NCBI RefSeq assembly: GCF_001463705.1
Contig: NZ_BBWH01000004.1
Coordinates: forward strand, 62,001 to 126,000
Reading direction: 5' to 3'
Origin: Aureimonas sp. AU12
GTDB lineage: Bacteria > Pseudomonadota > Alphaproteobacteria > Rhizobiales > Rhizobiaceae
DNA: 64,000 bases
Below the pieces are notes generated by a model. It did not search any database. It was not told the DNA's origin and saw nothing but the letters and a program-made list of their open reading frames with translations. The position numbers and the translations under genes were made by a program. Positions 18,298 through 27,981 of this stretch are shown in pieces. Positions within the stretch are counted from its first letter, which is position 1, and every line of letters starts with the position of its first letter.

Positions 18298-19274
18298 GCG
18301 GATGCACTTTCAACGGCGACGCCGTAGTCGGCGACGCTCTGGACCTGCCGGTGAAACCGGGACTTGCGCAGATACTCCCGAGGATCCTTCTTCGTGACGA
18401 AGGACGTGTCGGGAATGTGAATCCAGTCGTAGAGACGGGTCAGCAGGAACCGCATCGCCGCGCCACGCGCCAGCATCGGCAGCGCGTCGAGTTCGGCTAG
18501 CGTCAGCGGCCGTACCGCCCTGTAGCCCTCGATCATTGCGCGGCCCTTCGTGATATTGAAGGCCCCGTCCTGTTCGAAGCACCAGGCGCAGAGGCAGATC
18601 GCGAGATCGTAGGCAAGGATGTCGTTGCAGGCGAAATAGAAGTCGATGAGGCCCGAAAGTTCGCCCTGAAGGAAGAAGACGTTGTCGGGAAAGAGGTCGG
18701 CATGGATGACGCCGGTCGGCAGATCCTTTGGCCAGCCTGCCTCCAAGACCTCCAGCTCGCGCCGGATCTCCTCCGACAGGCCGGGCTCCACGTCGTCGGC
18801 GCGCGGGCCGCAACCTTCGAAGAGCGGACGCCAACTCTCTACCGACAGTGCGTTCGGTCGCTCGAGCGCGAACCCTTCGCCTGCCGCATGAAGACCGGCC
18901 AGAGCGCGCCCGACGCCCCGGCACTGCTCGGCGCTCGGCCGGCGGGTCCACATGCCCTCGAGGAAGGTGAAGAGCGCGCCGGGACGACCGGCGAGTTCGC
19001 CGAGCACCTCGCCCTCGCGCGGCGCGACCGGCAGCGGACAGGAGAGGCCCTTGGCCGCCAGATGCTCCATCAACCCGATGAAAAACGGCAGGTCGTCACG
19101 GTTCACCCGCTTCTCGTAAAGCGTCAGGATGAACGTGTCGGCATCCGTCCGCAGCAGGAAATTCGAGTTCTCGACCCCTTCCGCGATCCCCTTGTAGCTG
19201 AGAAGCGCGCCGACATCGTAGCGAGCGAGGAATGCGGCAAGTTCGGCCTCGCCGACATCGGTATAGACGGCCAT
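18294..19274 (-). CDS. thrB: Homoserine kinase (APH-fold type)
   Basis: Phosphorylates homoserine to O-phosphohomoserine for threonine synthesis. This is the alphaproteobacterial ThrB of 326 residues with an aminoglycoside-phosphotransferase/choline-kinase fold, not the GHMP type. The catalytic loop [11 protein letters not shown] (His191, Asp193) and metal-binding Asp211 in [10 protein letters not shown] are clear, and the start [20 protein letters not shown] is characteristic. It lies one base after the ispH stop and overlaps rnhA by ATGA. Its product is the substrate of ThrC, encoded at 9390-10799. Confidence 0.96.
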   Translation of the reverse strand: MAVYTDVGEAELAAFLARYDVGALLSYKGIAEGVENSNFLLRTDADTFILTLYEKRVNRDDLPFFIGLMEHLAAKGLSCPLPVAPREGEVLGELAGRPGALFTFLEGMWTRRPSAEQCRGVGRALAGLHAAGEGFALERPNALSVESWRPLFEGCGPRADDVEPGLSEEIRRELEVLEAGWPKDLPTGVIHADLFPDNVFFLQGELSGLIDFYFACNDILAYDLAICLCAWCFEQDGAFNITKGRAMIEGYRAVRPLTLAELDALPMLARGAAMRFLLTRLYDWIHIPDTSFVTKKDPREYLRKSRFHRQVQSVADYGVAVESASA

Positions 19275-19275
19275 C

Positions 19276-20304
19276 TCAGTTCGCCCTCCGGCCGGCCAGC
19301 GGACGATCGCCGTTGACGAAGGCCATGTCGGCCGCGGTCAGCGGCACGTCCCGAAGCGCGCGCATGACCGGGAAATTCTCGTTCTCGATGGCGGTCTGCA
19401 CCAGTTCGATGCGAACCTCGAAGCGGCTGCGGAGCGTCGCGAGGATCTCGTCCGTCAGGATTTCGGGCGCCGACGCGCCGGCCGACATGCCGATCACGGC
19501 GCCATCCACGATGTCGCCGAGCGGCAGATCCGCCGCGCCCTGCACGAGCAGACCGCGTTTCGATCCCGCGCGCTCGGCGACCTCGACGAGCCGCCGCGAG
19601 TTCGACGAGTTCGGCGCACCGACGATGATGAAGAGGTCGGTCCCGGCTGCCGATGCCTTCACGGCGTCCTGCCGATTGGTGGTCGCGTAGCAGATGGATT
19701 CCGACGAGGGCGCCTGCATATCCGGAAACTTGCGCTGCAGCGCCTCGACGATCCCGGCGGTGTCGTCGACCGAGAGCGTCGTCTGCGTCACGAAGCCGAT
19801 GGAGGCCGGGTCCGCGGGCTCGAAGGACGCGACGTCGGCTTCGGTCTCGATGAGGACGACGCTGCCCTCTGGCAGTTGTCCCATCGTGCCGATCACCTCC
19901 GGATGGCCGCGATGCCCGATCAGCAGCACCTGCCGCCCCAGCCGCAGATGCCGCATGGCCTGCTTGTGGACCTTCGAGACGAGCGGGCACGTCGCATCGA
20001 GATAGATCATCTCGCGCCGTTCGGCCTCCGCTGGCACCGACTTGGGAACACCGTGCGCGGAGAACACCACCGGCTGCCCGTCGTCGGGCACGTCGGTCAG
20101 TTCCTTCACGAACACAGCGCCCATGTCGCGCAGACCGTCCACCACGTATTTGTTGTGGACGATCTCGTGCCGGACATAGACCGGCGCGCCATAGCGTTTC
20201 AACGCCAGCACGACGATCTGGATCGCCCGATCGACGCCGGCGCAGAAGCCGCGCGGCTCGCACAGGCGGATCGTCAGGGATGGCTTGCCGTTCTCGTCGG
20301 GCAC
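19276..20304 (-). CDS. ispH: 4-hydroxy-3-methylbut-2-enyl diphosphate reductase
   Basis: Last enzyme of the non-mevalonate isoprenoid pathway, producing IPP and DMAPP. It has 342 residues. The three 4Fe-4S ligands are Cys21 ([11 protein letters not shown]), Cys106 (DATCPLVSK) and Cys205 ([10 protein letters not shown]), and the catalytic TTLSVDDT and [12 protein letters not shown] segments are present. dxs, the first pathway gene, is also in this window at 36197-38113. It follows the SURF1 gene after 59 bp, then thrB after one base, a linkage common in rhizobia. Confidence 0.97.
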   Translation of the reverse strand: MPDENGKPSLTIRLCEPRGFCAGVDRAIQIVVLALKRYGAPVYVRHEIVHNKYVVDGLRDMGAVFVKELTDVPDDGQPVVFSAHGVPKSVPAEAERREMIYLDATCPLVSKVHKQAMRHLRLGRQVLLIGHRGHPEVIGTMGQLPEGSVVLIETEADVASFEPADPASIGFVTQTTLSVDDTAGIVEALQRKFPDMQAPSSESICYATTNRQDAVKASAAGTDLFIIVGAPNSSNSRRLVEVAERAGSKRGLLVQGAADLPLGDIVDGAVIGMSAGASAPEILTDEILATLRSRFEVRIELVQTAIENENFPVMRALRDVPLTAADMAFVNGDRPLAGRRAN

Positions 20305-20363
20305 TCGTCAGTCTCCAACCATGGGCGTCAATCGCTGGAATGAAGGGATGGCACCCCCTCCTG

Positions 20364-21176
20364 TCAACCCGCCGGACCGATCGCTGATGGAGGACGCGGC
20401 TCCCTCACGCGCTTGATGAGAAACAGCACGAGCATCACCACGAGCACCGCGGCCAGCCCGAACCACGTGATTGCGTATTGCAGATGGTTGTTCGGCACGT
20501 CGACCACCGTCACCCCGCCAACCGGATAGCCACCCGGTGCCGCGCCCGGGCCGGCATCGAGGAAGAAGGGCAGAACCGAGGTACCGGCGGGGAGTGCCAG
20601 TCCCGCGGCCATGTCGGTGACATCGCGCCAGAAGAAGGTGTTCTTCGCCGGATCGTTGTCGGGCATGAAGCTGTTGGGCTTCTCGGTCGCGGCGGCGCGT
20701 GCCAGCCCCGTGACCGCCACCACGCCTTCCGGATTGCCGACGGCGCGCGTCGCGGGGTCCTTGCGATCGTAGGGCACGAACCCGCGATTGACGAAGATCA
20801 GCCGGTCCTCTCCGTCGATCCGCATCGGCGTGTAGACGTTCCAGCCGGCTTGGCCGTCGAAGGTCGAAAGAAAATAGCGCTCGCCGGCATGGTCGAAGAC
20901 GCCGGTCGCGGCGGCCGGCACGTAATCGATGTCCTCTCCCCCCGCAGCCGCCGCCTCGATCTCGCCGATCGGACGCGGCGCGGCATGGATGCGCGCATCG
21001 ATGCGCGCGACGATCTCGTTCTTCCAGGTCAGCCGCTCGACCTGCCAGACGCCGAGCAGCGACAGAATGGCGATGCCGACGAGGCAGATGGCGACGACGA
21101 AGAGAAACCGTCCGCGCGAGGTCGGCCCGGCCAGGTCCACGGACTGCGGACCCATGGCGTCAGTCGTTCTCGTCAT
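20364..21176 (-). CDS. surf1: SURF1-family cytochrome oxidase assembly protein
   Basis: Inner-membrane assembly factor of 270 residues that helps deliver haem a to cytochrome c oxidase subunit I. An N-terminal membrane helix (about 23-45, FLFVVAICLVGIAILSLLGVWQ) is followed by a periplasmic SURF1 domain with the family blocks LGVWQVERLTWK, IFVNRGFVP and NNHLQYAITWFGLA, and a C-terminal membrane helix (about 237-256). Its start overlaps the DUF983 gene by 17 bp. It lies at the downstream end of the cox block, as in other rhizobia. Confidence 0.93.
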   Translation of the reverse strand: MTRTTDAMGPQSVDLAGPTSRGRFLFVVAICLVGIAILSLLGVWQVERLTWKNEIVARIDARIHAAPRPIGEIEAAAAGGEDIDYVPAAATGVFDHAGERYFLSTFDGQAGWNVYTPMRIDGEDRLIFVNRGFVPYDRKDPATRAVGNPEGVVAVTGLARAAATEKPNSFMPDNDPAKNTFFWRDVTDMAAGLALPAGTSVLPFFLDAGPGAAPGGYPVGGVTVVDVPNNHLQYAITWFGLAAVLVVMLVLFLIKRVREPRPPSAIGPAG

Positions 21177-21555
21177 GGGATGCCAACCGGCCCTCGGCCG
21201 CCTTGTTCTTGTATTGCAGCCCGACCATCAAGCCCTTCGCCACCCGCATCAGCGGCAGAGCCAGGATGAAGGTCAGCGGCACCCACAAGACGATATGGAC
21301 GAGGACTGACGGACTGTAGACGACCTCGGTGTAGAGCGCGAAGCCGACCACCACGAAGCCGACGATCGTCATCACGAAGAAGGCCGGGCCATCGGCCGAG
21401 TCGAGCGGGGCCAGATCGAGGTCGCACCTGTCGCAGGCCTTTTCGAGGCGTAGGAAACCCGCGAAGATCCGACCCCGACCGCATCGCGGACAGCGACCGA
21501 GCGCACCCGACTTGACGGGGTCGACACCTGGGTAGCTCGTCGGCTCGAGGCTCAT
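21160..21555 (-). CDS. DUF983 zinc-ribbon membrane protein
   Basis: Small protein of 131 residues. Its N-terminal zinc ribbon has Cys22-x2-Cys25 and Cys41-x2-Cys44 (RCPRCGRGRIF, ACDRCDLDL), followed by two hydrophobic helices (about 54-76 and 82-104) and a basic tail. DUF983 proteins are usually encoded in cox clusters of alphaproteobacteria, but their role is unknown; an oxidase assembly role is inferred from location only. It lies between ctaE and the SURF1 gene and overlaps the latter by 17 bp. A strong terminator-like hairpin stands between it and ctaE. Confidence 0.92.
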   Translation of the reverse strand: MSLEPTSYPGVDPVKSGALGRCPRCGRGRIFAGFLRLEKACDRCDLDLAPLDSADGPAFFVMTIVGFVVVGFALYTEVVYSPSVLVHIVLWVPLTFILALPLMRVAKGLMVGLQYKNKAAEGRLASHDEND

Positions 21556-21582
21556 GTCGCTTCTCTCCGTGGCAGGAATGGA

Positions 21583-21606
21583 AAAAGGCGGCCGCAGCCG
21601 CCTTTT
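21583..21606 (-). terminator. Rho-independent terminator after ctaE
   Basis: On the minus strand AAAAGGCGGC and GCCGCCTTTT form a 10-bp stem around a 4-nt loop (TGCG), continuing into TTTTT-CC. The hairpin starts 30 bases downstream of the ctaE stop and 28 bases before the DUF983 start. It is the best intrinsic terminator in the window and should reduce read-through from the oxidase subunit genes into DUF983-surf1-ispH-thrB-rnhA. Confidence 0.8.
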
Positions 21607-21636
21607 CCCGATCGTCGTATCGTTGGGCTTCGCCGG

Positions 21637-22518
21637 TCAGCCGGCGTGGATCGGCGCGCCCCAGCCGCCCCAAACGTAGATGGCGAAGAAGAGGAACAGC
21701 CACACCACGTCGACGAAGTGCCAGTACCAGGCCGCCGCTTCGAAGCCGAAATGCTTATGCGGGGTGAAGTGGCCACGGATGGCACGCAGCAGGCAGACAG
21801 CGAGGAAAATGATGCCGACCATGACGTGGAAGCCATGGAACCCGGTCGCCATGAAGAAGGTCGAACCGTAGATCGAGCCCGCGAACGCGAAGGGCGCATG
21901 CGCATATTCGAAATACTGGACGTAGGAGAAGATCACGCCGAGGAAGACGGTCAGCGCCAGACCGGTGATCAGCGACTTGCGGTCATCCTCGAGCATGGCG
22001 TGATGCGCCCAGGTGGCGGTCGTGCCGGATAGCAACAGGGTGATCGTGTTGAACAGCGGCAGGTGCAGCGGGTCGAGGACCTCGATGCCCTTGGGCGGCC
22101 AGACACCGCCAAGCGCCTGCGTACGCGCGGCCTGGATCGCCTCGCCCGGGAACAGGCTGGCGTCGAAGAAGGCCCAGAACCAGGCCACGAAGAACATCAC
22201 CTCGGAGGCGATGAACATGATCATGCCATAGCGAAGGTGCATCGACACGACCGGCGTGTGGGCGCCCTCACGGCCTTCCTTGATCGTGTCCGACCACCAC
22301 GCGAACATCGTGTAGAGCACGAGGGCCAGACCGATGAAGAAGATCCACGGCGTCGCGATGTCCGCGCCGAGGAACATGAACGGGCTGCCGGCGTGGAAGC
22401 GCATCCAAGCCACCGCTCCGAAGAGCATGATGAACGCGCCCAGCGAGGCGAGGAACGGCCACGGGCTGGGGTCGATGATGTGGTAGTCGTGGTTCTTCGT
22501 ATGCGTCGTGTCAGCCAT
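21637..22518 (-). CDS. ctaE: Cytochrome c oxidase subunit III
   Basis: Seven-helix subunit of the aa3-type terminal oxidase, 293 residues from the ATG at 22518. A GTG four codons upstream is possible but less likely, since MADTTHTKNHDYHIIDPSPWP is the usual beginning. Family blocks include EVMFFVAWFWAFFDASLFP, GVWPPKGIEVLDPLHLPL, TGFHGFHVMVG and AAWYWHFVDVVWLFLF. Subunit III stabilises subunit I and may guide oxygen entry. It lies 116 bp downstream of ctaG, and a strong terminator follows it. Confidence 0.97.
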   Translation of the reverse strand: MADTTHTKNHDYHIIDPSPWPFLASLGAFIMLFGAVAWMRFHAGSPFMFLGADIATPWIFFIGLALVLYTMFAWWSDTIKEGREGAHTPVVSMHLRYGMIMFIASEVMFFVAWFWAFFDASLFPGEAIQAARTQALGGVWPPKGIEVLDPLHLPLFNTITLLLSGTTATWAHHAMLEDDRKSLITGLALTVFLGVIFSYVQYFEYAHAPFAFAGSIYGSTFFMATGFHGFHVMVGIIFLAVCLLRAIRGHFTPHKHFGFEAAAWYWHFVDVVWLFLFFAIYVWGGWGAPIHAG

Positions 22519-22596
22519 GGTTCGTCCCACTCATCCCTGCCCTGCCTGTCTACCAGCAAACGCGGATGGATACCAAAGGTCCCGTTGCGATGACGA

Positions 22597-22614
22597 CGCG
22601 ATCCCCCGATCGCG
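22597..22614 (-). terminator. Hairpin between ctaG and ctaE
   Basis: CGCGATC (22597-22603) and GATCGCG (22608-22614) form a perfect 7-bp stem with a CCCC/GGGG loop, 21 bases downstream of the ctaG stop in a 116-bp gap. There is no T tract, so it may be a partial terminator or a processing or stabilising stem rather than a full stop. Confidence 0.35.
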
Positions 22615-22634
22615 CCGGTTGATGATGTCCTGCG

Positions 22635-23252
22635 CTACAAGGCGTTTCGCGCGGCCGCCGGTGCCGGTGCCGCCTCGGCCACCGGCGCGCGAACCGGCTC
22701 GACCGGAAAGAACGTGTAGGACAGCGTGATCGTCGGCGCCGTCTTCAGGTCGGGATCGTCGAGGATCGCCGGGTCCACGAAGAACACGACGGGCATGTCG
22801 AGTTCCTCGCCCGGCTGCAGCGTCTGATTGGAAAAGCAGAAGCAGGCGATCTTGTTGAAGTAGGAGCCTGCCACCAGCGGCGTAACGTTGAACGTCGCCT
22901 GCGCGGTCACCGGCACGTTCGAATTGTTCTTGGCGTGGTAGGCGGTCTGTCGGGTCTCGCCGAGACGCACCGTCACCTGCCGTTCGTTCGGCTGGAAGAT
23001 CCAGGGCACACCGGGCGAAGCATTCGCGTCGAAGCGCACGTTGATGGTCTGATCGAGGATGGTTGCCGAGCCTTGTTCGGCGCGCTGCGTCGTGCCGCCG
23101 TAGCCGGTCACCTTGCAGAACAGCGCGTAGAGCGGCACCGATGCGTAGGCTGCGCCGACCATGCCGAAGGCGAAGGCGAGGCAGCTGAAGGCGATAATGC
23201 GCGCGCGGCGCCCGGACCGTGGGTTCGGCGTGTGAGAGGTCGGTGCGTCCAT
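22635..23252 (-). CDS. ctaG: Cytochrome c oxidase copper-assembly protein (Cox11)
   Basis: Inserts copper into the CuB site of oxidase subunit I. It has 205 residues, one N-terminal membrane helix (about 18-42) and a periplasmic immunoglobulin-like domain. The copper ligands are in the Cox11 motif CFCF (Cys137, Cys139), and a third conserved Cys46 lies next to the membrane in LFCKVTGYGGTTQ. GEELDMPVVFFVDP after the CFCF motif is a family block. It starts four bases after the stop of the 49-codon small gene. Confidence 0.96.
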   Translation of the reverse strand: MDAPTSHTPNPRSGRRARIIAFSCLAFAFGMVGAAYASVPLYALFCKVTGYGGTTQRAEQGSATILDQTINVRFDANASPGVPWIFQPNERQVTVRLGETRQTAYHAKNNSNVPVTAQATFNVTPLVAGSYFNKIACFCFSNQTLQPGEELDMPVVFFVDPAILDDPDLKTAPTITLSYTFFPVEPVRAPVAEAAPAPAAARNAL

Positions 23253-23256
23253 GGGG

Positions 23257-23406
23257 TCAGACCGCTCCCATCTTGATCAGCGTCACGACGTAGAACATCA
23301 CCACCATCGCGACGAGCGTCACGCCGATGGCGATCGAGCGACGGCGCTGCGCGCGGCTCTCGGCAGTGGTCAGGCGGATGCGCTCGTTCTCGGGCTCAGA
23401 AACCAT
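23257..23406 (-). CDS. Small single-helix cox-cluster protein (CoxF-like)
   Basis: A 49-residue ORF, easily missed because of its size. It starts [16 protein letters not shown], has a basic patch RAQRRR, then one membrane helix of about 20 residues ([20 protein letters not shown]) and ends KMGAV. Its ATG at 23406 overlaps the end of ctaB by 11 bp and its TGA ends four bases before the ctaG start, so it fills the gap exactly. Short single-helix proteins at this position in rhizobial cox clusters are often called CoxF; the role is unknown. Position, size and topology support it; the name is tentative. Confidence 0.85.
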   Translation of the reverse strand: MVSEPENERIRLTTAESRAQRRRSIAIGVTLVAMVVMFYVVTLIKMGAV

Positions 23407-24340
23407 GAAGACCAAATCCACGCGCGAGGACGATATCCGCCAAGAGCAGGGCGAAGATGGCGAAGAGATAGACGATCGAGAAGCCGAACAGCTTCTTGGC
23501 GGGGATCATCGCCGCGTCGTTGTCGGGCATGCCGAGCACGCGGTAGGCGAGCCGGACGAAGTTGGCGCCCAGGAGCAACGAGATCGCTCCGTAGACCGGT
23601 CCGGCAAAGCCCAGGACGAAGGGCAGGACGCCGACGGGCGCCAGAAACAGGGAATACGCGAAGATATGGCGACGGGTCGAGCGCTCGCCCGCGACGTTGG
23701 GCAGCATCGGAATGCCCGCCGCGCCATAGTCCTTCATCTTGAACATGGCCAGCGCCCAGAAATGCGGCGGCGTCCAGAGGAAGATGATCAGGAACAGGAC
23801 GAAGCTCTCGAGCGAGACGTTCCCCGTCACCGCCGACCATGCGACCATCGGCGGAAAGGCGCCGGCGGCGCCGCCGATGACGATGTTCTGCACGGTTCGG
23901 CGCTTCAGGCCCATCGTGTAGAATACAGCGTAGAAGGCAATGGTGAAGGCAAGGAACGATGCTGCGAACCAGTTCGCAGCAAGGCCGAGCAGGAGCACCG
24001 AAAAGATCGAGAGCGAAAGGCCGAAGGCCAGGGCGCTGCCGGGCGAAACGCGGCCGGCCGGCACGGGACGCTGCGCGGTCCGTTTCATCACGCGGTCGAT
24101 GTCGGCATCGTACCACATGTTGAGCGCGCCCGATCCGCCGGCTCCCAGCGCGATGGCGAAGAGCGAGACGACGGCCAGCACGGGATGGACATGGCCCGGA
24201 GCCGCCAGGAAACCGGTCACCGCCGTCAGCACGACGAGCGACATGACGCGTGGCTTCAGGAGCGCCAGATAGTCGGAGGGTTCGGCGAGACTGATGGTCG
24301 GGCGATCCTGGTCAATCGCGGAAACGTCGATGGCCGTCAT
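23396..24340 (-). CDS. ctaB: Protoheme IX farnesyltransferase (haem O synthase)
   Basis: Polytopic UbiA-fold enzyme that adds a farnesyl group to haem B, giving haem O for the aa3 oxidase. It has 314 residues from the ATG at 24340, chosen because GAGGA lies six bases upstream; an upstream start at 24379 would add 13 unconserved residues. The prenyl-diphosphate motif [15 protein letters not shown], then QRPVPAG and the second acidic region near [15 protein letters not shown], identify the family. It lies 132 bp downstream of ctaD, with a hairpin in the gap. Confidence 0.96.
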   Translation of the reverse strand: MTAIDVSAIDQDRPTISLAEPSDYLALLKPRVMSLVVLTAVTGFLAAPGHVHPVLAVVSLFAIALGAGGSGALNMWYDADIDRVMKRTAQRPVPAGRVSPGSALAFGLSLSIFSVLLLGLAANWFAASFLAFTIAFYAVFYTMGLKRRTVQNIVIGGAAGAFPPMVAWSAVTGNVSLESFVLFLIIFLWTPPHFWALAMFKMKDYGAAGIPMLPNVAGERSTRRHIFAYSLFLAPVGVLPFVLGFAGPVYGAISLLLGANFVRLAYRVLGMPDNDAAMIPAKKLFGFSIVYLFAIFALLLADIVLARGFGLHGF

Positions 24341-24428
24341 GGCGCGTCCTCGTTCAGGAGGTTCCGTGCGACGCTTCACGGTCGCTGGCGGAACGGGATC
24401 CGGTCCGGGGATGCATCCTCGAACGGAA

Positions 24429-24452
24429 CGATCCCGGCCGGAGCCGGGATCG
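24429..24452 (-). terminator. Strong hairpin between ctaD and ctaB
   Basis: CGATCCCGGC (24429-24438) and GCCGGGATCG (24443-24452) make a perfect 10-bp stem with a 4-nt loop, 20 bases beyond the ctaD stop. On the minus strand it is followed by TTCCGTT, a poor T tract. It may partly terminate transcription or protect the ctaC-ctaD mRNA from decay, keeping structural subunits more abundant than the assembly enzymes encoded next. Confidence 0.55.
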
Positions 24453-24472
24453 GGTGCTTGGAAGGCCGACGC

Positions 24473-26074
<1,602 letters not shown>

Positions 26075-26100
26075 TCAGTGTCCCCCGGGAACGAGCGCTA

Positions 26101-27045
26101 TCAGCGCGCGGCCACGACCGAAGTCGCGGAGGCGATTTCGGCGGTGAGCTGGGCGTTGGCATTTTCGACATTGGTGGCGGCCGCTGCGAGCCAAGCCTGG
26201 AACTGCTCCTGGCTGACGACGCGCACGCCGATCGGCATGTTGTAGTGGCTGGTGCCGCAAAGCTCCGAGCACTGACCGTAGAAGATGCCCTCGCGGTTTG
26301 CCTCGAACCAGTATTCGTTCAGGCGACCGGGGACCGCATCGACCTTCACGCCGAGAGAGGGCATGGCGAAGGAGTGGATCACGTCGCCGCCGGTGGAGAG
26401 CAGGCGGATGACGGTGTTGACCGGGATGACCATCTCGTTGTCGACGGCCAGAAGGCGGGGATAGACCGCCATGTCCGCTTTGCCAGCGGCACCCCGCGCG
26501 TCTTCGCCGAGCGGGTAGGACAGGAACGACACGGGCTGGGCCGCGGGATCGGCTGGGTTCGCCGCAGTACCCGCTACCGCCGAGGACGCAGCGGCGTCGG
26601 TCTGCGCCGGCTGGTACTCATAGCCCCAGTACCACTGGTAGCCCGTCGCCTTCACCGTCAGTTCCGGCTCACGCGGCGGATTGTACTGCGCGGTGAGGAG
26701 CTGGAAGGACGGGATCGCGAGGCAGAGCAGAATCAGCACCGGCGCCAGCGTCCACACGACCTCGATGATCGTGTTGTGGCTGGTGCGCGAGGGCGTCGCA
26801 TTGCGCTTCTCGTTGTAGCGGAACGCCACCCAGGCCAGAAGACCGGCAACGAAGATCACGATCGGGACGATGAACCACAAGGTGTAGTTGCTGAACCAGT
26901 GGATCTGCGCTTCGATGGGCGAAAGCGCTTCCTGCAGGTTCACCTGCCAGGGATGCGGCTGGCCTGGGTGCAGGACCGCATCCTGCGCGGAGGCGGCGAT
27001 GGACGAACCGGCGAGCGCGACCGCGGCAAGTGATGTTCTCTTCAC
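26101..27045 (-). CDS. ctaC: Cytochrome c oxidase subunit II
   Basis: Periplasmic-domain subunit carrying the CuA electron-entry centre. From the GTG at 27045, preceded by GGGAG with a 7-base spacer, it has 314 residues and a clean signal peptide (KRTSLAAVALAGSSIAASA, cleaved before QDA). The longer frame to 27129 has no support. Two membrane helices (about 54-78 and 94-115) are followed by the cupredoxin domain with the aromatic patch GYQWYWGYEY. CuA ligands are His224, Cys259, Cys263, His267 and Met270 (GQCSELCGTSHYNM). An Ala-rich insertion at about 148-190 separates the aromatic patch from the rest. It is the first gene of the cox operon. Confidence 0.97.
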   Translation of the reverse strand: MKRTSLAAVALAGSSIAASAQDAVLHPGQPHPWQVNLQEALSPIEAQIHWFSNYTLWFIVPIVIFVAGLLAWVAFRYNEKRNATPSRTSHNTIIEVVWTLAPVLILLCLAIPSFQLLTAQYNPPREPELTVKATGYQWYWGYEYQPAQTDAAASSAVAGTAANPADPAAQPVSFLSYPLGEDARGAAGKADMAVYPRLLAVDNEMVIPVNTVIRLLSTGGDVIHSFAMPSLGVKVDAVPGRLNEYWFEANREGIFYGQCSELCGTSHYNMPIGVRVVSQEQFQAWLAAAATNVENANAQLTAEIASATSVVAAR

Positions 27046-27371
27046 GAATTCTCTCCCTCGTGGAAGGACATGATCCAGGGTGCCGGACCACCGGCGGCGA
27101 GTTCGATACGGGAGCGATTCCGCTCGCACACTCGAATGCCGCTAATGTGCAGGTACTGCGGTCGCTTCAACCACGAAACCGCCGCCTTCGCAACACGAGC
27201 GGGCCATAGGCGCTTGCGACATAATGCGATCGTTGCATCCTTGTCCCTGCACCCCGGGGACGCGGCGCCCGTGCCGCCCGCGCATGTCTCGACGCGGCGG
27301 TGCCGAATGATTTAACCTTTCGTTTGCCATAAGGCGTCGAATCCCTTTCGGCGTTTCCTCGGGAAGTCTCC
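27046..27371. other. 326-bp divergent intergenic region, ctaC / ialB
   Basis: This gap must hold the promoters of the minus-strand cox operon and the plus-strand ialB gene. I see an AT-richer patch at 27308-27334 (ATTTAACCTTTCGTTTGCCATAAGG region) close to ialB and another around 27217-27232, but no convincing -35/-10 pair, FNR/FixK-type TTGAT-N4-ATCAA box, RNA gene or repeat. No coding frame here has family resemblance. Confidence 0.5.
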
Positions 27372-27869
27372 ATGAAAACCCTCCTCGCCCCCGCGGCGGC
27401 CGTTCTTTTCTTTCTTTCGCCGCTGGCGGCTCTCGCCCAGACGGGAACGGTCAAGTCGCAGCACGGCGCCTGGGCCGTGGTCTGCGACCAACCAGCGGGC
27501 GCGGCGGGCGAGCAGTGCGCTCTGCTGCAGAACGTCGTCGCCGAGGACCGGCCGGAGGTCGGCCTCTCGGTTCTCGCGTTGAAGACCGCCGACGGCAAGG
27601 CGCAGATCCTGCGCGTGCTGGCGCCTCTCGGCATCCTCCTGCCCAACGGGCTCGGCCTCTATGTCGACGGCAAGGATATCGGCCGGGCGCAGTTCGTACG
27701 CTGCTTCGAGGACGGCTGCTACGCGGAGGTGATTCTGGAGGACAATCTCCGGCAGACCCTTTCGACGGGAAAGTCGGCGACGTTCATCGTCTTCCAGACC
27801 CCGGAAGAGGGCATCGGCATCCCCGTCGATCTCAACGGCTTCGCGGAAGGCTTCACCGCCCTCCCCTGA
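27372..27869 (+). CDS. Invasion-associated locus B (IalB) family protein
   Basis: Exported protein of 165 residues. A signal peptide (KTLLAPAAAVLFFLSPLAALAQ) is followed by the IalB domain: HGAWAVVCDQ, then CALLQNVV, LRVLAPLGILLPNGLGLYVDG and RCFEDGCYAEVILED with paired cysteines that probably form disulfides. Named after a Bartonella protein tied to erythrocyte entry, the family is widespread in free-living rhizobia, so it does not imply pathogenicity; the biochemical role is unknown. It is followed after 112 bp by tldD on the same strand. Confidence 0.93.
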   Translation: MKTLLAPAAAVLFFLSPLAALAQTGTVKSQHGAWAVVCDQPAGAAGEQCALLQNVVAEDRPEVGLSVLALKTADGKAQILRVLAPLGILLPNGLGLYVDGKDIGRAQFVRCFEDGCYAEVILEDNLRQTLSTGKSATFIVFQTPEEGIGIPVDLNGFAEGFTALP

Positions 27870-27981
27870 CGGGAGACGAACGCGCCGCGCGCCGCCGCCG
27901 ATCGAATCGGGACGTCGGGTCCGTGACAGAGGGCGCGTCCGCGCCTATCTGGAGCGTCTTGCATCGCGTTTGGAGCAGACG

